This document shows, piece by piece, positions 1 through 10,856 of a stretch of DNA of 64,000 nucleotides. This DNA is from Stomoxys calcitrans (lineage: Eukaryota > Arthropoda > Insecta > Diptera > Muscidae). Within the stretch, counting starts at the first letter, position 1, and every line of letters starts with the position of its first letter. Position numbers and translations under genes: made by a program. The notes beneath the pieces were generated by a model, which saw nothing but the letters and a program-made list of their open reading frames with translations, was not told where the DNA came from and made no database searches. The stretch lies in assembly GCF_963082655.1 (NCBI RefSeq), contig NC_081556.1:73703227-73767226 (forward strand). Reading direction: 5' to 3'.

Positions 1-319
1 GTGTTTATTATGGTCTGAATCGGTTTTTAGCCTGATATAGCTCCCATATAAATCGATCTCTCTATTATACTTCTTGAGCCCACAAAGGGCGCAATTCTTA
101 TTCGAATTGGCTGACATTTTACACAGGTCTCAAACGTTTAATTTAATTGTGGTCCAAACCGGATCATATCTTGATATCGCTCTAATAGCAGAGCAAATCT
201 TTTCTTATATCCTTTTTTTGCCTAAGAAGAGATGCCGGGAAAAGAACTCGACATATGCGATCCATGGTGGAGGGTATATAAGATTCGGCCCGGCCGAACT
301 TAGCACGCTTTTACTTGTT
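1..319 (+). mobile_element. DINE-1-like element, 3' end (alpha type), cut by window start
   Basis: This is the 3' part of a non-autonomous helentron-associated repeat. It shows ATATAGCTCCCATATAAA-type monomer sequence, then the subterminal motif GGTGGAGGGTATATAAG (about 267-283). The near-palindromic hairpin TTCGGCCCGGCCGAA follows (about 285-299), and the terminus is GCACGCTTTTACTTGTT. The same end occurs in inverse orientation at 18585 and 49347, which fixes the boundary at 319. The 5' part lies outside the window. Confidence 0.75.
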
Positions 320-779
320 AAATTTATTATTGCTCTTCTTTTTTGCAGACATCGTATTGTGTGCATCCTGTTGTTGATTGAGAAACAGAATCAGGGCATT
401 CACATGAGCATGCGTCACTTGATGGATGAGAAAATGGATAATTTTACGAGTGTGGTGTACGAGAGGCCATCGTATTTCATTGTTGTAGTGGTTTACCTGG
501 TATATAAGGATTAGATCTGTTATTTAAAAAAAAAAATTCACATAAAATATACGCACAAAATAATATAAGCTTATTTATATCATGTGTATAACATTTGAAC
601 GACAATATTTTCATGCATTATGGTATACGTTCACAAATACCATACGAAAATTGCACTTTCAACGACAACAATTAATTATTAAAAAGAAAAATTAAAAAAA
701 AAACACATAAAATTCAGAAAAATGCACGAAACATTTATTTGAATCGACAGTACGGTCCATATAAATTAATGCTTGAAGT
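320..779. other. AT-rich stretch, nothing recognised
   Basis: No coding motif, RNA gene or known repeat end is visible. It contains A-runs near 526-536 and 680-702. An open frame from 74 runs into this stretch to 514, but it starts inside the DINE and resembles no protein. Confidence 0.5.
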
Positions 780-2075
780 TTATTTCATGTAGATATTGGC
801 TCTGACTGCTCCTCAAATAGTCCATCCTCTTAGTCCAATACTTACTTACGCCTCAGTAGTTTGGTGGACTGCTATGGAGAAAAAGTGCAACATAAGAACC
901 ATGCAACAGGTTCAGAGGATATGTTGTCTTGGCAAAGGCATAGGAGCGATGAGGACCACGCCCACTAGGGCACTGGAGACTATTCTAGATATCCGACCCA
1001 TTGACATACAGATTAAGTGTGAGGCAGCCACTGCGGCTATGAGATTTTAGGCGATGAGAGAATGGATTGAGGATGGGAGCAGGTCATACCATCGCGGTAT
1101 AATCGGGGCGACGATAGGAAACCTGGACGGAAGGGAAGAGGTTTCCGATCGGATTCCTGAGATGAACCTTGAAGTCGAGTGCGAGGCATTGCTGCCATCG
1201 GCACAGTCTTGGATTGACGGAATCTAAGTATTGCCATATAGAAGATCATTTTATCCGGATGGATCAAAGCTAGAAGACAGAGTGGGCCTGGGGATATACA
1301 TTGGGAACCCAGGAACTGAGATCTGTTTTAGACTGCCTGACCATAATACGGTCCTGCAGGCAGAGATGCGGGCGATCACGGAATGCGTGAAGTGGTGTGG
1401 GGCTAACGCGAGGACGACGAGTGTGAACATCTTTACAGAGAGTAAAATTGCTATAAGGGCAATAACAACCAGGACGGTAAGGTCACGAACAATCTTGCAG
1501 TGTAAGAGGAGATTAACGCCTTCTCTAAGGATAGCAAAATTCTCATCTTTTGGGTGTCAGGCCATAACGGTGTAAGGGGGAAAGAATGGGTAGACGATTT
1601 GAAGGCCAGAGTACTGCCGTCAATAAACTTGGTTAACCCGAAGCCTTTCGGGTCGACTCAGTCCGAGTTAAGGACTGGGGGGATCCAGATCGGGAGAAAA
1701 CAAGGCTATTATTGAAAGCAAGCAAGAAGGAGGTTAGTATAGCTATTGGTATCATAACGGAACACAGGACTACGAGCTCACTTATGTAAAATCGGTGCGG
1801 CAAATGATGGCATGTGTGTGGTATGCGGGGAAGATGATTAGACGTTGGACCATTCCCTTTGTCATTGCCCGGCTTTCGCGTCTAACAGATACCGGCACTT
1901 AGGTGGAGACACAATACCAGACATGAACCAACTTAGGGGAGTAGTATTGAAAACAATTAAGGATTTTGTAAGTAGCACGGAATTCCTAACTTAAAATTTT
2001 CTTTTTAGAGGTTACTTTATAGTTTTTAGAGCTGCACCCTCTTTTCAACCTAACCTAGCCTAACCTAGTCCAATT
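780..2075 (+). pseudogene. LINE (RNase-H type), RT C-terminus, RNase H and zinc knuckle, broken
   Basis: This is the 3' half of ORF2 of a non-LTR retrotransposon, 5' truncated. One frame from 796 reads the post-RT segment (VQRICCLGKG, then MRTTPTRALETILDIRP) and continues through in-frame stops at 1048-1050 (TAG) and 1226-1228 (TAA). It then enters an RNase H domain: FYPDGSK at about 1250, the AEMRAIT glutamate at about 1363, and FTESKIAI at about 1432, where the usual catalytic Asp is Glu. A one-base slip near 1508 shifts the frame. The C-terminal knuckle CVVCGEDD, stop, LDHSLCHCP follows at about 1812-1872. The natural end FLT-stop is at 1992-1994, followed by a short 3'UTR. It matches the I/LOA-like group of RNase-H LINEs. 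It is dead: two nonsense codons before the slip, one after, and a lost catalytic residue. Confidence 0.75.
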
Positions 2076-2091
2076 TTGGCATACTCTTTCC

Positions 2092-2311
2092 AACATTTCG
2101 GTTGATATCTCACGAACGCTTTAAGCGTTCGACCGCTTTCGTGAGTCCGATAGACGGACGGACGGACAAGGCTAGATCGACTCAGAACGTCGAGACGTTC
2201 GAGACTATATGTACTTTATGGGATCTTAGACGAATATTTCTATGTGTTACAAACGGAATGACTAGATTAGTGAACCCCCATCCTATGGTGGTGGGTATAA
2301 AAATAATGTGT
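2092..2311 (-). mobile_element. DINE-1-like element, 5' fragment
   Basis: Read on the minus strand, it opens with TTTTATACCCACCACCAT and carries the conserved 5' module (the CATAAAGTACATATA-type motif, the GATCTAGCC region and a TCCGTC repeat at about 2155-2166). It stops soon after the CTTTCGA-type segment. Only the 5' 220 bases remain. Confidence 0.65.
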
Positions 2312-2383
2312 ATTCGTATTTAATTCTTAAATACCTATTTGCGGCAAAATTAATGCTTTATACCAGCCGGCGGAATACCCAAA

Positions 2384-3620
2384 GTGTGGCCCGATTTCCC
2401 GGCGCAGTCGGTGATATTCACAGACGATCGTGATGGAATTCGTTGCAGAAACCACACTAACCTCAGAATCAGCAAGTTGCATCTGCAAATGAACAGCGTT
2501 GTCAATGAACTTAAGGGGAATATTTGGCTTAAACATTTGGGGCAATATAACTTACGTACCGGTTTAAGCAAACTGTGGTCTATTGTTAAGTCAAACTCTC
2601 AAGCCCCGGAAGGAGGGATGGAAGGACCCCACTCACTTTTGGCGACGTAACTGTGACTGACCTGAAGAGATGCGCCAGGTTATTCAACCGTCAATATATT
2701 GAGTATCCCGAGAGTGACAAAGCAAGGAGGAGAGTATTTCGTCGTGTCCGTGGGCTCCGAGTCAATGGAGAGCCATCACAATTTACCGGGGGCGAAGTTA
2801 CTGTCATCCGTGGCGCCAAGACGTTGGGCCCCGAAAGAATCTCTACACTGATGTTGAAGAATCTGGATCTACCTGGAGTCGACTATCTTACAAATATTCT
2901 TAACATGCCTCCGAACACTCTTATAATACCAGATGTCTGGAAGATGGGCGCCGGTCTTTGGTAAGTTATGCAGGGCCAGTCTGGTCTCGTCAGTTCTGTG
3001 ACACGCAGTGGAATAATATTCAGATCTGTCAGAATGCCGCCCTTCGAACTGCGACGGGCTTTCCTCATTTCTTATGTGGACTACCTTCATCAGGAGACAA
3101 ACATCCTACCCGTACAAAGACATAACTGCATCGCAGAGACCTTCCAAAGAATCATCTTGTGGATTAGTATCCACCACCCAGAAGCTTTAAGGTAGATCTA
3201 CATGATCTAGAGCGTGAGGTTCAGCGCAACACGAGAGAACCTCTAGATCAAGCGGGTCTACACGGTAGCAGTTGCGGTGAGTAGCTACTAGGTGAATGTG
3301 GTTCCTGGAGAACGATCGCAACCTATCGCACCTGAAGAAATTTTCCTCCACCCGCAAACCATAGAAGTTCTGACTCGGTTGCGATCCAGCTGATGCAGCG
3401 GCCTCAACCCCTATAGAGCAAGAATTGATGCCAACGTGCATGATGTGTGTCCCGATTGTGACCATGGACCACACGACACACGTCACCTATTTAACTGCCC
3501 AGCCAGACCTCAGACCCCTCTGGACACACCCACCCTAAGTCGCAGAGTTTCTAGATCTTGATACTCAACAGAATCAAGCAGTCGAAAAATAGAACACAAC
3601 ACACTGCTATAACAACAACA
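2384..3620 (+). pseudogene. Jockey-type LINE ORF2 remnant (BS/X-like)
   Basis: This is a decayed non-LTR retrotransposon on the plus strand. The pre-RT region (WLKHLGQYNL, KLWSIVKS) is at about 2520-2590. Next come RCARLFNRQ and the start of RT fingers (RISTLMLKNLDLPGVDYL, then TLIIPDVWK) at 2653-2960. The RT palm with its Asp pairs is deleted, and the sequence jumps to the post-RT segment (YVDYLHQETNILPVQRHN, about 3075-3125). A C-terminal knuckle CPDCDHGPHDTRHLFNCPA lies at about 3450-3510, and the tail ends in CAA repeats near 3605. Frames change several times. The knuckle and its spacing are typical of Jockey-clade elements. No active protein is possible. Confidence 0.7.
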
Positions 3621-3653
3621 ATTCATTTAATGCCCATGCAATCGGTAAACTGT

Positions 3654-3957
3654 CCGATTGGGTGTGTTTTTGAGTAGGGTGTCCACCACGGTTATTTGAC
3701 CCCAAATTTTTACACCATTTTTGTGTTTATGGGTTATCATAAGGGGGCCATACACAATTTCGCTTAAATCGATGCACCCATCTTCGAGATCTGGCATTTT
3801 TGAAAGTTAGGTTTAGGGGGAGGGTCCGCCTCTCCCGCTGATATCGTAAATTGAAGTATCCTTTTTTTCACCGGGGAGCTTAATTCTACCATCTGTGAAA
3901 TTCTACCATACCGTCTCGGAACAAACAAACAAAGCGTAATACTTTCATAGTTATAAA
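3654..3957 (-). mobile_element. Helitron 5'-end fragment
   Basis: On the minus strand it carries the 5' subterminal block of the window's Helitron family: a purine-rich GGGGCGGACCCTCCC-like stretch, the CCAGATCTCG block, and the segment before AAGCGAAATT. Matching blocks are at 35395-35480 and 56185-56260. It is heavily mutated. Its left side grades into unassigned sequence and its right side abuts a Tc1/mariner remnant. Confidence 0.55.
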
Positions 3958-4805
3958 TTTAGTTCTTTTTAGCAATTATCTTTTTGGCAACTCTGGTTTA
4001 AACCGCTCATGCACGTTCGTGTTTTGTTTCACTGTCACAGATCTTCAGTTCGGTCTATAATTCAATCATGAATCGTCTTACAAACGAACAACGCTTCCAA
4101 ATTATTGAATTTTATTATAAAAATTCATTTGACGGCGAAACACATTTTTAGTCCAATGGGTACGTAAATAATTAGAATTGTCGATTTTAGAGTGAAGATC
4201 AGTCAGAAGTATTGCAAGAGCTACCAATGCATCCGGAAATAGTCACAGTTTGGTGCGGTTTATGGGCTGGCGGCATCATTATTCCCGACTTCTTCAAAGA
4301 TGATGCGAATCGTAACGTAACTGTGAATGGTGAGCGCTACCGTGATATGATATCAAAATTGTTTGCCCAAAATGCAAGAAATTGATATGTACGATATGTA
4401 GTTTTAACAATATGGTGCCAGATACCACACAACACGCGTAACAGCGGACTCATTTGGAGGCGACTTCGGTGAACAAGTACGGTACCGCTCAATTGGTCGC
4501 CTAGATCCTGCGATTTAACGGCTTTAGACTATTTTTTGTGGGGCTATATTTAAGCTCATGTCTATAACGGCAAGTCCGCTTCAATTGAACCATTGGAAGA
4601 AAACATTAAAGAAATTATTCGTGAGATACCGGCCGAAATGCTGAAAACAGTATCCCAAAATTGGACTAAGAGGATGGACCATTTGACGCGCAGTCACGGT
4701 CAACATTTACGTGAAATAATTTTTAAACATTAAATTATATGGACCTTTATTTTTAAAACATTCCTATAGCACTTAAAAAATCACCCTTTGTCATAGACTG
4801 GCTAA
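3958..4805 (+). pseudogene. Tc1/mariner (IS630-type) transposase pseudogene
   Basis: The N-terminus MNRLTNEQRFQIIEFYYKN starts at 4069. It is joined directly to FDGETHF, a degenerate form of the DEAHF catalytic-Asp block, so the rest of the DNA-binding domain is missing. Then come NGYVNN, stop, NCRF, LQELPMHPE, and TVWCGLWAGGII, followed by NVTVNGERYRDMI. A decayed second catalytic region and the C-terminal block MDHLTRSHGQHLREIIFKH-like lead to a TAA near 4733. The 3' terminal repeat AAAAAATCACCC is at about 4785-4796, and the 5' repeat is eroded. Stops in the DDE domain make it inactive. The family is the same as at 32061 and 36684. Confidence 0.75.
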
Positions 4806-4865
4806 GCAAAGCCCGTTTCGCTACGCGTTCATAAACACCACGCGAAAAATATGTTTCTTACACAG

Positions 4866-6640
4866 GTTAGGTTTAAGTGGCAGTCTGCCATCAGACTCAC
4901 TTTGACTTTTTCGTCCATTGTGACCTCACTCACATCGAATAACTAAGGACGATGCCATCGAGTTCCCACCGTTGAACCATCCAGATCGCATTAAAGAGCC
5001 CAACAATTTACGAATGTTCACATCCGCTAAATCAGGTTTTCAAGGGAATGAGAACCTAAAGTGGAACTCCTTTTGACTGCTAGTGACAGAAGGGACACAC
5101 ACAGAAGGTGTTCTATTGTCTCTTCTTCTTCGCTCCATCGCAGCTTCTGCAAAAGTCTTCAAGTCTAGATTAGGCTTTATAGTTTTGGAATGCTCACAGG
5201 CCCCTCTTTGTGACCATCTATCATTTGTTATCCTTCGGTCGTTAGTCGCTGCAATTTGTCTAGCCACAATGTCCAGAGGCATAAGATGTAGAATAAAATT
5301 CAGTGCATCAGGTGGTGTAGTCCTCAGTGCGGCTGTTATGCTCAACCAAGCCATCCTTTGGATGCGTCCACAAGACCACAACACCATATAGCATTATAGG
5401 TCTGACAAATGCAGTGTATAGCCAATGCATGACACGCGGTCAAAACCCCAAACTTTTGCCAATGGCTCTCTTGCAGGTGTATAGAGCAGGAATGGCCTTT
5501 CTTGCCCTTTCCAAAAACACCCAGGTATTTTGCGCCTTCTGCAAATGTAACATTCTCTCCTCCCAAGGAGACAGGATCCACTGTAGGCAACTTGTATCTC
5601 CTGCTGAAATGGACTACTTCTGTCTTGCACGGATTTATACCTAGACCATTTTTGGTAGCCCACTTTGCTGTTACACGAAGAGCTTCCTGAAGTATATGTC
5701 ATGGGAAAGTTTCCCCTTACCGCAATAGCCACGTCATCATTATACGCGACCAGTTTTACACCTTTTTCTTTCAGAGACGGTAATATATTGTTGATGGCAA
5801 TATTCCAAAGTAGAGGAGGCAGTACACCTCAATGAGGTGTTCCTCTGCTGACCCATTTTGTTTAGATCCACAGTAAGTTTGCCCCAGTTCCTTAGTGGAA
5901 TGTTCATGGGCAAAATTTGCAGTAAATAAGTTATTAATAAACTTCCTTACGGTAGAGTTGATGCCTAGAAACTCCAACTCCTTCATTATTGAAGTCGGTT
6001 TTACCTTATTGAAAGGACCTTCAATGTCAAGAAATGCTACTATTGCATATTCCTTGACAGCCAGAGAGTCCTCCATGTAGCCGACTAGGTCGCGAAGGGC
6101 TGTTTCATTTAATTTGCCTTTACTATATGTATGCTGCTGCCGCGACAGGCGATCTCCAGGGATCTTTGCCCTAAAAAATTTTTCTTTCAACCTCCCAAGA
6201 GTCTTCAGCATAAGGAATGACGAACTAATAAGACGAAAATCTTTCGCCTTCGTGTGGCAGGGTTTCCTTGCTTTCGGAATGGAAATGACCTTCGTGTCCC
6301 TCCATCCCACAAGGTATATATAACATTCTGATACAAGCGGAGTATATCTCCTTAAGCCAGGGAACAAGTCTATCAGACACAGCAGCATGTAATTCAACCG
6401 GTGATACATCATCAGTGCCTGGCGACTTAAAGGAGTCGAAACTTCGTATCGACTAAAGGATTTTCGGCGCAGACACAATTTGTCTAATAGCCTCCGACGA
6501 ATGCATATCAGTGACAACCCCTTCCGGCGCCACGTTGTCCGTTGGAGAATTTCTTACGTACTATGTTTCATATATAAGTCGCCAGTACCATTTTTGAGAC
6601 CGGGATTTTGCGCCACCAGGAGGGCCTGGAACTTGTGTAC
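4866..6640 (-). pseudogene. LINE (RNase-H group) RT pseudogene
   Basis: On the minus strand a 248-residue open stretch (6517 to 5771) contains RT fingers and palm. Visible motifs are GWRDTKVISIPKARKPCHTK, SRQQHTYSKGK, and motif A AFLDIEGPFNKVKP with its Asp kept. After frame changes the active-site box reads AYNDDVAIAVRG (about 5742 to 5707), YNDD in place of YADD. Thumb sequence follows (KYLGVF, PLAKVWGFDRVS), then HLMPLDIVARQIAA, about 5290. The RNase H domain and most of the knuckle are deleted. The sequence jumps to the C-terminal CVPSVTSSQK segment and a 3'UTR ending in CCTAACC at about 4866. The same family is seen at 17805, 20746, 52481 and 53839. Confidence 0.75.
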
Positions 6641-6789
6641 AAAATTGAATGTTAGGTTCGCACTCTATTTAAAAATATGTATCACTTAATCCCCACGTTG
6701 TCAAGATTGGTGAGTTAACCTAGTTGGGCTACACACACTATACCACTTCCTCCCAAGTACCTTTCACGGCTATATGGGATAGCCATGAT

Positions 6790-7975
6790 CGGCTTATATT
6801 TCCATTTTGGGAGGGTTTAAGAAGTGAAACGGCCCCATGACGTGGAACTCATTTTTAATGTCATACTCGTAGTCTACTTTCGAATACTTTTTATTTGGGG
6901 AGGCTTTGTGCTTGATCGATCTCCTAAGTACTTGGACCCAATTTTTAGTGTCATATTCGTACTCTTCTCTCGGATGCCTTTTATTACAGTCCCACATTGC
7001 CCCAATCTACCCATTTTTGATTTTGGGTGGTTTTGGGCTCGGTGTAATCCCCCAGGTAATTGGACCCAATTTTTAATATCATATTCCATTTCATTAAGGA
7101 ACGAAGGCACACTTCTTCCATAACAATGAGTGCTGGCCGATTCAAGTTTATTCTCACTGATAAGAGGCCTCCTTTTTAAAGCCGAGTCCGAACGAGGTGC
7201 CGTACCAAGTTTTTAGATGGCTGCCATACCATTTTTTTAAATGGCATTGTTCCCCACAAATGTTGGCAGCATTAGGAGGGGATAGCTATCGCTGAAAAAT
7301 TTTTCTGATGTTCTCGCCCGGATTCGAACCAATGTGTTCAGCGTCATGGGCGGGCATGCTAGCCTCTGCGCCACGGTGGCCTCCTACTTATTCCCGAATA
7401 CTCCTATTCTACTTCCGTATATCTTTTATTTAAATGCCATATTGTCCCGATCGGTTCACTTTTGATTTTGGACGATATTTTGGCGCGGCCACTTGGATAC
7501 TTGAATCCAATTTTTAATATTGCATTCGTGCTCTACACCCGAATGCCTTTTATTTGAATCTAGTATATTTCGAATCGTTCCACTTTTAATTTTGGGCCGT
7601 ACTTTTGGGCGGCGTTGGCCTCGTGGCACCACTCTAGATACTTGGACCTAGCTTTTAATATCACATTTCTACTCTACTTCCGAATACCTTTTTTTGAGTG
7701 CTATATTTTTCCGATCGGTCTTCTTTTGATTTTGGGTGGTATTTCTGGGGCGGTTATGGGCTCGGTGCGGCCACCTGGGTACCTGAATGCCATATTATCT
7801 GTTTGGTCCACGTTTATTTCAGGGCAGTACTTTTAGGGTAAGGGGGAGGGTCCGCACGCTTTCGATATCAAAAAATAATATAGCCTATTATTCTCTCTTC
7901 TCACTGTCTTTGAAAATTTCATGAAAATTTATTCAAACCTTTTCGAGTCTAAAGGTAACACAAAAAAAACAAACA
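6790..7975 (-). mobile_element. Decayed Helitron, split by a SINE
   Basis: Pieces at 6790-7085 and 7386-7975 carry the family's characteristic alternation of 'wgga-cc-acttgg' blocks and TACCTTTTATTTGAGT-like blocks about 100 bases apart. The right end holds the 5' subterminal block (GGGGGAGGGTCCGC at about 7840, TATAGCCTATTATTC at about 7880, an ACAAACAAAGC-type tail). Read from the minus strand this is 3' to 5'. It is much more diverged than the copies at 22-25, 35-37 and 56-58 kb, so it is older. A SINE occupies 7086-7383. Confidence 0.55.
7086..7383 (-). mobile_element. tRNA-derived SINE
   Basis: The minus-strand head is tRNA-like. The A box TGGCGCAGAGG (complement of 7363-7373) and B box GGTTCGAATCC (complement of 7320-7330) are spaced as in a tRNA, so an internal pol III promoter is present. 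The body continues with the family block seen at 8486, 30496 and 31828 (CAGCGATAGC, GGACTCGGC) and ends near CTTAATG. It lies inside an old Helitron. Confidence 0.75.
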
Positions 7976-8485
7976 AAGCTCAACACTTCCAGTTTTATAT
8001 AATATGCAGATAGAATAGCTCCTCAACCAATCTAAAAAATACTCCCGTTTGGATTTATTTAGTTCCTTCCTGTAGTCCTTAAGCTTTTCTTTATATAAGT
8101 CCTATAGTGCGATGTTACTAATACCTTTGGCTGCATTAAATGCCAGTCTAGGAAGTTTTTTAAGTACCTTCAGCTCAATGTCCCTCCACCTCGTATCCTT
8201 CTATCATTTAAACTGCAAATCTCAACTGAATCATTTTGAATGATTTTACCAATCGATGTCTTGCGGTACTTAAATTTCGGATTCGTCTATTTATGAACCG
8301 AAAAACTTACTTCTGCCGACACAGCCCAACCCGAGACAACAAATTCCTCGTATTAACCATAGTGCGATCTAGGAACTCCTTCTGTTAGTAATTTTAAAAT
8401 TGGTTTTCCCTAAGGTTCACATCTGTTCTCCCCCATAGAACTTGTAGCACATTTTCGCCAGATTAATATGTGATTAACTGCACGC
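7976..8485. other. No recognised gene or repeat
   Basis: Both strands were read. Minus-strand stretches hint at decayed retroelement coding (many short frames, GGEQM and CLGLCR), but nothing can be assigned. Confidence 0.4.
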
Positions 8486-8781
8486 AAATGCAAATTTGCA
8501 CATGAATATTCCATTAAGGAACAGTGGCAAACTTCTCAAATATCAATGAGTGCTGTCCGATTCAAGTTTATGCTTAATGATAAGGCGGCTCCTTTTCAAA
8601 GCCGAGTCCGAACGGCGTGCCGCAGTGCGACACCTCTTAAGAGGAGAAGTTTTTCCAAATGTCGCCAGCATTAGGAGGGGAAAACCATCGCTGAAATTTT
8701 TTTGCTGATGTTATCGCCAGGATTCGAACCCAAGCGTTCAGCGTCATAGGTTGATATGCTAACCTGTGCTATACGGTGGCT
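8486..8781 (-). mobile_element. tRNA-derived SINE
   Basis: Same family as 7086. The B box GGTTCGAATCC complement is at 8720-8730, and a decayed A box is near 8763-8773. The body includes GGACTCGGC and the tail has the GCAAATTTGC palindrome (about 8490-8499), also present in the 30.5-kb copy. Confidence 0.7.
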
Positions 8782-8814
8782 TCGATAAACTGCATTAATA
8801 ACAGAAAATGCTTC

Positions 8815-9274
8815 TGGAAACCGCAATTTTTATCCGATTTGGCTAAAATTTTGCATGTATTGTAGTATGACTTCCAAAAACTTTGTTAACTACGGCCCAA
8901 ATTGGTCTATAACCTGATATAGCTCCCATATAAACCGATCGCCCGATTTGATTTCTTGAGCTTTAACAAGCAGCAATTTTTGTTCGATTTTTTCTGAAAT
9001 TTTGCATGTAGTATTCCGTTATGATTTTCAACAACTGTGCCAAGTACGGCCAAAATCAGTCTATAACCTGATATAGCTCCCATGTAAACCGGTCTCTCGA
9101 TCATCCCTGTTCGGTTCCTAGAAGCTTTAATTTTTGTTGGTTTGACAAAAGTTTGGTATGTGGAATAAAATTATGCCCTTCAACTAAATTTATTTTGAAT
9201 AATTTTTTAGCAGAATCCATGGTGGTGGGTTCCCAAGATTTGGCCCTGTCGAATTTAGTACGCTTTTACTTATT
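8815..9274 (+). mobile_element. DINE-1-like element, 5' truncated
   Basis: It holds two alpha-type monomers (ATATAGCTCCCATATAAACC at about 8918 and ATATAGCTCCCATGTAAACC at about 9071), then the subterminal GGTGGTGGGTTCC. The hairpin is decayed (TTTGGCCCTGTCGAA) and the terminus is ACGCTTTTACTTATT. The 5' module is missing. Confidence 0.65.
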
Positions 9275-10199
9275 TGGTATTTTATTCTTGCAAATGTAGT
9301 AATTTATATCTTCTATTGTATATTGACCATATATGGTTAAAGATACATGGGAAATTTAAGTGTTTATCTGCGCAATGAAGATGTTGTATATATATATTCC
9401 TTAAAAACATTTACAATGATTTGATATAAAGGTTCAAATATGATTAAGCACATCCATGTAACGCAATTGTGGTGAGAGAAGGAATAAGTGGAGACTTTAC
9501 ATATCATAGACACAAACCGAAACAGGGTGCATCTAATAGTATTTTTATATTGGAGTGGGAAGAGTTTTTTGCAGAAGCATACATTCATTAGGACTTCCTT
9601 TATAACTGCCAACACTTCATATTTGGACTCGGCTATAAAAAAGGTGGTCTCTTATCATTAAGCCGAGATTTGTGATATGGGAAATATCCTCACTGTTCCT
9701 TAAGGAGTGTTCGTGGTCAAAATTTGCATTTTTTTTAAGTGTGAGGTATGTGCAGTACAATATTTGAATAATTTTTATACCCACCGCCATGATTTCGATT
9801 GTGCAAAAAAGTGTAGTATGTTTTCGACATGTTGCGTTGAAAGTTAAATTTTGTGTGTGCTTGTCCAAAAAAATCTAACCCCACCACCGGGAGTAGTGTT
9901 CGTTTGTAATGGTGTTGCATACAGAGAGTGGAAAAGTGTTGCATTTCTTACACTGTGCCAAGTCTACGGTGGAGAATGTCGCACTTTAAATCAGCGGTTA
10001 TCATTTAAGCAAATTCTGTTTGAGCAGAAGGAGACAATATTTGTTGAATGTTTAGAAAAAAGCGGCAAAATATTAAAAAAAAAACTTTATAAAATGGAAA
10101 AAAAGAATAGTAATATAAGTAAAGAATATAATAGTACAAGGTACGTAGGTTTTAAATCGGTTTAATTATTCAATTAACTACTTAATTGTTATTTGGAAG
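9275..10199. other. No recognised gene; small DINE 5'-end scrap near 9775
   Basis: AT-rich, with two unremarkable open frames (minus 9615-9364, plus 9851-10165) that resemble nothing known. A DINE-type start TTTTTATACCCACCGCC lies at about 9774-9790 without the rest of the element. Confidence 0.4.
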
Positions 10200-10856
10200 T
10201 ATGCTCCAGAGACTGCTTTTACAAAGAAATTCTATTCTGAGATCAAGCTACGGATTCCTAGTCGTCATGGAATCCGTTTTCTTCCTCTATTTGACCTTGT
10301 AAAGCTCAGCCGTCAGTGTTGACATGATCAGACCACGCCAAAGTTCCGCTTACTTAAGTAGATTTATGCATCGTCAGCGTATATGTGTACCCTACTATTG
10401 GGTTGCCCAAAAAGTAATTGCGGATTTTTCATATAGTCGGCGTTGACAAATTTTTTCACAGCTTGTGACTCTGTAATTGCATTCTTTCTTCTGTCAGTTA
10501 TCAGCTGTTACTTTTAGCTTGCTTTAGAAAACAAGTGTAAAAAAGTATATTTGATTAAAGTTCATTCTAAGTTTTATTAAAAATGCATTTACTTTCTTTT
10601 AAAAAATCCGCAATTACTTTTTGGTCAACCCAATATAATAAGACCGAAAAAACTAAAGAGCCGTGTGTGGACCCCTGGGGAAATCCGCTAGGTAGGTAGG
10701 TAAGACATCAAACATACAAGTTCTTGTATAAACCGATTGAGTCCTATCAACAAGATAGGAGCGCAATAGTCGAACCGAGATAGAATTGAAGTTGAAAAAC
10801 GTTCCAACTTGAAACAAAGTATCAAATGTCCTGGAGTGGTCAAGAAAGACAAAACA
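10200..10856 (-). pseudogene. CR1/Jockey-like LINE, RT palm fragment, split by a MITE
   Basis: On the minus strand, before the MITE, 10856-10634 reads a decayed motif A region (FLDHSRTFDT-like), then RTQSVYT and the RT motif PQGS (complement of 10669-10680). After the MITE, 10397-10200 reads VHIYADDA with the intact YADD box at 10381-10370, followed by IYLS. Removing 236 bases rejoins PQGS and YADD at about the natural distance. Frames slip more than once. It is probably the same LINE family as the 15.7-18.6 kb element, whose palm is missing. Confidence 0.65.
10398..10633. mobile_element. Mariner-type MITE, 236 bp
   Basis: Terminal inverted repeats are about 30 bp (TTGGGTTGCCCAAAAAGTAA at left, its complement with one change at right). 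They are flanked by a TA target duplication at 10396-10397 and 10634-10635. There is no coding capacity. A second copy lies at 29777 in inverse orientation. The termini are of the mariner class. Confidence 0.85.

Noticed and set aside
7320..7373. A and B boxes considered as a tRNA gene
   Set aside because: The stems do not pair as a cloverleaf and the same head with a long body recurs at four or more sites; it is a SINE.
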